DNA from: Gracilibacteraceae bacterium | Lineage (GTDB): Bacteria > Bacillota > Desulfitobacteriia > Desulfitobacteriales > Syntrophobotulaceae | DNA length: 14,006 nucleotides | Assembly (NCBI GenBank): GCA_031274335.1 | Contig: JAISQG010000162.1 | Location: 1 to 14,006, forward strand | Direction of reading: 5' to 3' | Shown: positions 11,391 through 14,006 of the stretch, one piece after another | How positions within the stretch are numbered: position 1 is the first letter of the stretch | Layout: every line of letters starts with the position of its first letter | The notes under the pieces: model-generated | The model's database searches: none | Seen by the model: only the letters and a program-made list of their open reading frames with translations | Told to the model about the DNA's origin: nothing | Position numbers and translations under genes: made by a program

Positions 11391-13654
11391 TACTCTTTTC
11401 CCCTCCCCAATAATTTTCCCAGCCAAGACTTAGGCCGGAGGTTTTTCCGCCGCTGCCTGAGATCAGGCACCTCCAGTCCCGGCAGGTATTCCCCGATCTG
11501 ATGCGTCTCAAAATGCTCCGCGTCAATGTAAGTCTCGATGTCCCGGTTGCCGGTCGGCGTGAAAACCGCGACGTCAAAGCCCGTCATATTCAAAAACGCC
11601 GCATAAACGCAGTCCTCCAGTGCGAAAACGCTGTCCGCCGCCGAAACGACAAGCAGCTTCGGTATGACGCGCGTATAATCATAGTTCTGTATCAGGCGCA
11701 AAATTTCCTGCTCCAGTGTGAGCAAAACCGCGAGCGCCTGAAACCTTTCCTCATCCGTCAGGCGCAATAGATTGCCCTGCAAAAGCTCTCCCGCCTTTTC
11801 CAGCAAAAAATCCTGCGTGTCCAGCGGCAAATGTTCATAACGGTAAACACGGCTTTTTTTCACGGTCGGCGATATGCCCCCGTCCCGCCAGAATTCCCGC
11901 GCCGCCTCCGCCTCCCGCGCCCCCGCGCGCGGAAAAAACGGCAGCCGCGTAACAAGAAAAGTCTGCTCTGTCACAAGCGCAGCGATTTTGTCCCAGTAAA
12001 CCTCGGTTAAACCCTTTTCCACGCCGCATATTTTAGCAAAAATATTCGGCACGGTCACCACGCCGCCCTCAGCCTGGAAATTGGGCCGGTATTTCGCTTC
12101 CACCGGCCAGAGCAGCGGGATTTCGTCATACGTCGTTTTGAGCGTCGCCGGCCGGCTGCGCGGAAACTGCCGCTGGCGAAAAAGTCCGGTATCGCTGTAC
12201 AAAATGCGGTCCAGTTCGCGCGAGGCGTTGTAGGCCACGGTTTCCGCCCGCAGGCGTAGCTCTTCCTCCGGGAAAGGCTCCCAAGGCAGGCTGCCCGGCA
12301 ATTCTATCTCCCGCGCCCCAAGCGGCCGCGTCCGGCGGCGGAACACTTCCTTATCCGCTTTGTCCGGGGAAAAATACAGAACATCGGCGCCGATTTCTTT
12401 CAGCAGCCAGAGCAAGTCCACCTCTTCCGGCGTGATCGGGCCGTAATAGAGGAAAAGCGGCGCCCGGCCCGGCCGTGCTTCGGTGAAAAGAGCCTCCGCG
12501 TATCGCGCGAGCCAGCAGGCCAGCCGCCGCGCGGCGGCGCCGTCAACCGCGTCCTCGCCCGCCGCCCGCTCGTCCAGCAGGGCGAGCAGCGCCCGCCGCG
12601 CCAAAAGAGTCAGGAATTCGTCGCCGGCCACAAGGCGCGCGGCCAATTCCTCCGGCGTGTCCGCTCCGCACAGCGCCGCTTTTTCTTCTTCGTTCGGCGG
12701 CGGAGTGCGCAAAGACATGATAATCCATTTTTTTCCGGACGCGCGCAACTTTTCCCGCAGAAAAAATAGGCGGTTGCGGTAATTTTCCCGCTCGTCAGCG
12801 CCAAAACAGAGGACAAAAAGGTTGCGCCGCTCCGTCCCGCTCCCCCCGCGCCCGGCATCATCCAGCGCGGCGGCCCAGACGTCGCCTTCGCCAAGCCAGA
12901 GATTGGTCTGGACAGCGCCGGCCACTTTGTCCAAATCCGCCCGCACCGTTTCCGCCGTGACCGCGGAGGAGCGCGCTTCTTTCCGCTCGGCTTCCGCCGG
13001 TGGCGGTTCCGGCTCCGGCTTCGCAGGCGGGATTGCGCGCGGCGTGAAAATCACGCCGCGCACCGGCACGGAGAAACGCGAAACCGGATCGGCGACCAAA
13101 TAGCTTTCCTCGCTGTGATGCGCGTAGACGACGTCACAGCCGGCCAGGGAAAGCGTGTAAAGCAGATAAAGCTCCTGGGCCGTTATATCCCCTTCGTAGA
13201 GGACTTTGGGCGGGTCGCCGCTGCCCGTCTGCCGCAGCGCGCGGCCGCAGGGCGTCGAGAGGCGGCACAGGAGGGCCGTGTACACGCCGCGCAGCGTTTC
13301 CTCGCGCATGCCCCGGCTTTTGAGGTATTTGACCAGTGACCACACCGCTTTGGCTGTCTCGCTTTGCTGGTTTTGCCACAATTGCGTCAGCCAGGCGGTC
13401 ACATGCGCGCTGACCGCTTGCTCGGTGACGCGGCTGAAATCGCCGGTTATGGCCCGGAGGCGGTTCAGATCGCTTTCCCACGGGTCGGGGATGGCGGAGG
13501 AAAACAGGAGGCCGTCCGTGGCCGCCAGGGCGCGGTAGCGCGTGAGGAAGGCCTCTGTTTCGCCGGCCGCGTCCGTGCCGATAAAGCGGAAAAACAGCGG
13601 CTGCGGCGGCTGGCGCTCGTCTGTGCGCAAAAACACGGCTTCGTAATTTGACAT
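11390..13654 (-). CDS. YceG-like protein of the Ter-associated biosynthetic module
   Basis: A 754-residue protein that I assign to the YceG family (putative component of the Ter-linked biosynthetic module), mainly from the paired TelA gene and the repeated motif below. Three segments resemble each other: about 149-180 (PKVLYEGDIT then GCDVVY), 399-430 (PLFLYYGPIT then GADVLY) and 665-700 (PKLLVVSAAD then GFDVAVF). Each has a strand, a helix rich in Glu/Leu and a second strand starting G-x-D-V. A Pro/Glu linker lies at 210-227. The protein is longer than I expect for Bacillus YceG. The ATG has GGAG 8 nt upstream and a strong promoter at 13699-13727. No other ter genes (terC, terD) occur in the window. 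No signal peptide or membrane segment is evident, so it is probably cytoplasmic. Its biochemical function is unknown. Confidence 0.8.
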   Translation of the reverse strand: MSNYEAVFLRTDERQPPQPLFFRFIGTDAAGETEAFLTRYRALAATDGLLFSSAIPDPWESDLNRLRAITGDFSRVTEQAVSAHVTAWLTQLWQNQQSETAKAVWSLVKYLKSRGMREETLRGVYTALLCRLSTPCGRALRQTGSGDPPKVLYEGDITAQELYLLYTLSLAGCDVVYAHHSEESYLVADPVSRFSVPVRGVIFTPRAIPPAKPEPEPPPAEAERKEARSSAVTAETVRADLDKVAGAVQTNLWLGEGDVWAAALDDAGRGGSGTERRNLFVLCFGADERENYRNRLFFLREKLRASGKKWIIMSLRTPPPNEEEKAALCGADTPEELAARLVAGDEFLTLLARRALLALLDERAAGEDAVDGAAARRLACWLARYAEALFTEARPGRAPLFLYYGPITPEEVDLLWLLKEIGADVLYFSPDKADKEVFRRRTRPLGAREIELPGSLPWEPFPEEELRLRAETVAYNASRELDRILYSDTGLFRQRQFPRSRPATLKTTYDEIPLLWPVEAKYRPNFQAEGGVVTVPNIFAKICGVEKGLTEVYWDKIAALVTEQTFLVTRLPFFPRAGAREAEAAREFWRDGGISPTVKKSRVYRYEHLPLDTQDFLLEKAGELLQGNLLRLTDEERFQALAVLLTLEQEILRLIQNYDYTRVIPKLLVVSAADSVFALEDCVYAAFLNMTGFDVAVFTPTGNRDIETYIDAEHFETHQIGEYLPGLEVPDLRQRRKNLRPKSWLGKLLGRGKE

Positions 13655-13698
13655 GGCGTGTCTCCAAAATCAGGATTATTTGACAGATCCTAAATATT

Positions 13699-13727
13699 AG
13701 TATAGCATAAGCCGGCAATCGTCACAA
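13699..13727 (-). promoter_or_regulatory. sigma-70-type promoter for the yceG-telA operon
   Basis: On the - strand TTGTGA (13722-13727) is separated by exactly 17 bp from TATACT (13699-13704), with TG one base before the -10 (extended -10). The expected start point is about 40 nt before the YceG-like ATG. The -35 lies 1-7 bases from the end of the upstream nuclease-domain gene, so the operon has its own promoter. Confidence 0.75.
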
Positions 13728-13730
13728 TGG

Positions 13731-14006
13731 TTAATTCTGTGCCGTCAGTGTCAAGCTCTCTTTAATTTTCCATTCCATGATATTGCGCTCCTTTGGATCA
13801 AAGCGCACGCCGATTGCCACAATCCGCTTGCCGCTCGCCGCGTAAGGCCCGGCGTAATCCTTGTCTTCAATCTGCTTCAGCGCCTCATCCGCGCTGCCGT
13901 CCAGCTTGAACTCGAAAATATACACCGCGTCCCCCGCCTGGACAATCATGTCCGCGCGGCCTTTCGCGCCCCGCTTTTCAACCTCGGCGTGCTGCCCCAG
14001 CATCGC
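13731..14006 (-). CDS. PD-(D/E)XK nuclease-domain protein (C-terminal end; start outside window)
   Basis: Only the last 91 codons are in the window; the frame is open to base 14006. Counting the Met at 14003 as residue 1, the visible part holds GRADMIV (16-22), FEFK (30-33), ALKQIEDKDY (41-50) and AIGVRFD. This is the D...ExK...Q pattern of the PD-(D/E)XK domain (PDDEXK_9 type) that commonly ends proteins with an N-terminal AAA-ATPase-like domain. All the visible nuclease residues (Asp18, Glu31, Lys33, Gln44) are intact. The complete protein is expected to be several hundred residues long. Function is unproven; such genes are often multicopy in anaerobic Bacillota and Bacteroidota. It is unlikely to share a transcript with yceG, since a separate promoter starts right after its stop. 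Confidence 0.85.
   Translation of the reverse strand, partial: AMLGQHAEVEKRGAKGRADMIVQAGDAVYIFEFKLDGSADEALKQIEDKDYAGPYAASGKRIVAIGVRFDPKERNIMEWKIKESLTLTAQN

Overview
The window looks like part of a moderately high-GC chromosome from Bacillota. It may be from an anaerobic, Negativicutes-like lineage, but that is inferred from gene families only: an adjacent glmM-glmS pair, a KhtT/KhtU-type K+/H+ antiporter pair, a CRP-like/DUF2225 fusion, a DUF2520 reductase beside leuA, and a YceG-TelA pair. No rRNA, tRNA, CRISPR array, transposase or prophage gene is visible. Most genes are ordinary housekeeping or stress functions.

Layout. (1) Positions 2-3175, + strand: the end of glmM followed by complete glmS, an amino-sugar operon making UDP-GlcNAc precursors. 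It converges on the next block with only 10 bp between stop codons. (2) Positions 6809-3186, - strand: khtT, khtU, a cyclic-nucleotide-binding/DUF2225 fusion and a zinc-ribbon Nudix hydrolase, closely spaced and probably one operon for cation/pH homeostasis plus two accessory proteins. (3) Positions 9582-7006, - strand: a DUF2520 Rossmann-fold reductase (candidate PanG ketopantoate reductase) and a long-form LeuA. LeuA and pantothenate synthesis both draw on 2-ketoisovalerate. An intrinsic terminator at 6923-6943 closes this unit, and a possible 17-codon ORF runs through it. (4) Positions 9591-10255: about 665 bp with no gene, made almost wholly of nested, mutually related hairpin repeats. (5) Positions 13654-10251, - strand: a long YceG-type protein and a TelA/YceH-type protein with a TAATG start/stop overlap, behind a strong sigma-70-like promoter at 13699-13727. 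This is the core pair of the Ter-associated stress module. (6) Positions 14006-13731, - strand: the C-terminal end of a PD-(D/E)XK nuclease-domain protein running off the window.

The most unusual content is region 4. A 74-nt stem-loop family occurs four times, with fixed outer flanks CCTCGTTG and CTGCCGAT, a bulged T at the same place in each stem, a recognisably related loop, and two stem versions that differ by paired, compensatory changes. One copy plus a companion hairpin sits inside the loop of another copy, and a third copy carries a further 58-nt hairpin-forming insert in its loop. This suggests a palindromic mobile repeat or structured RNA family that inserts into or grows within its own loops. 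I do not recognise it as a named family, and no database could be searched.
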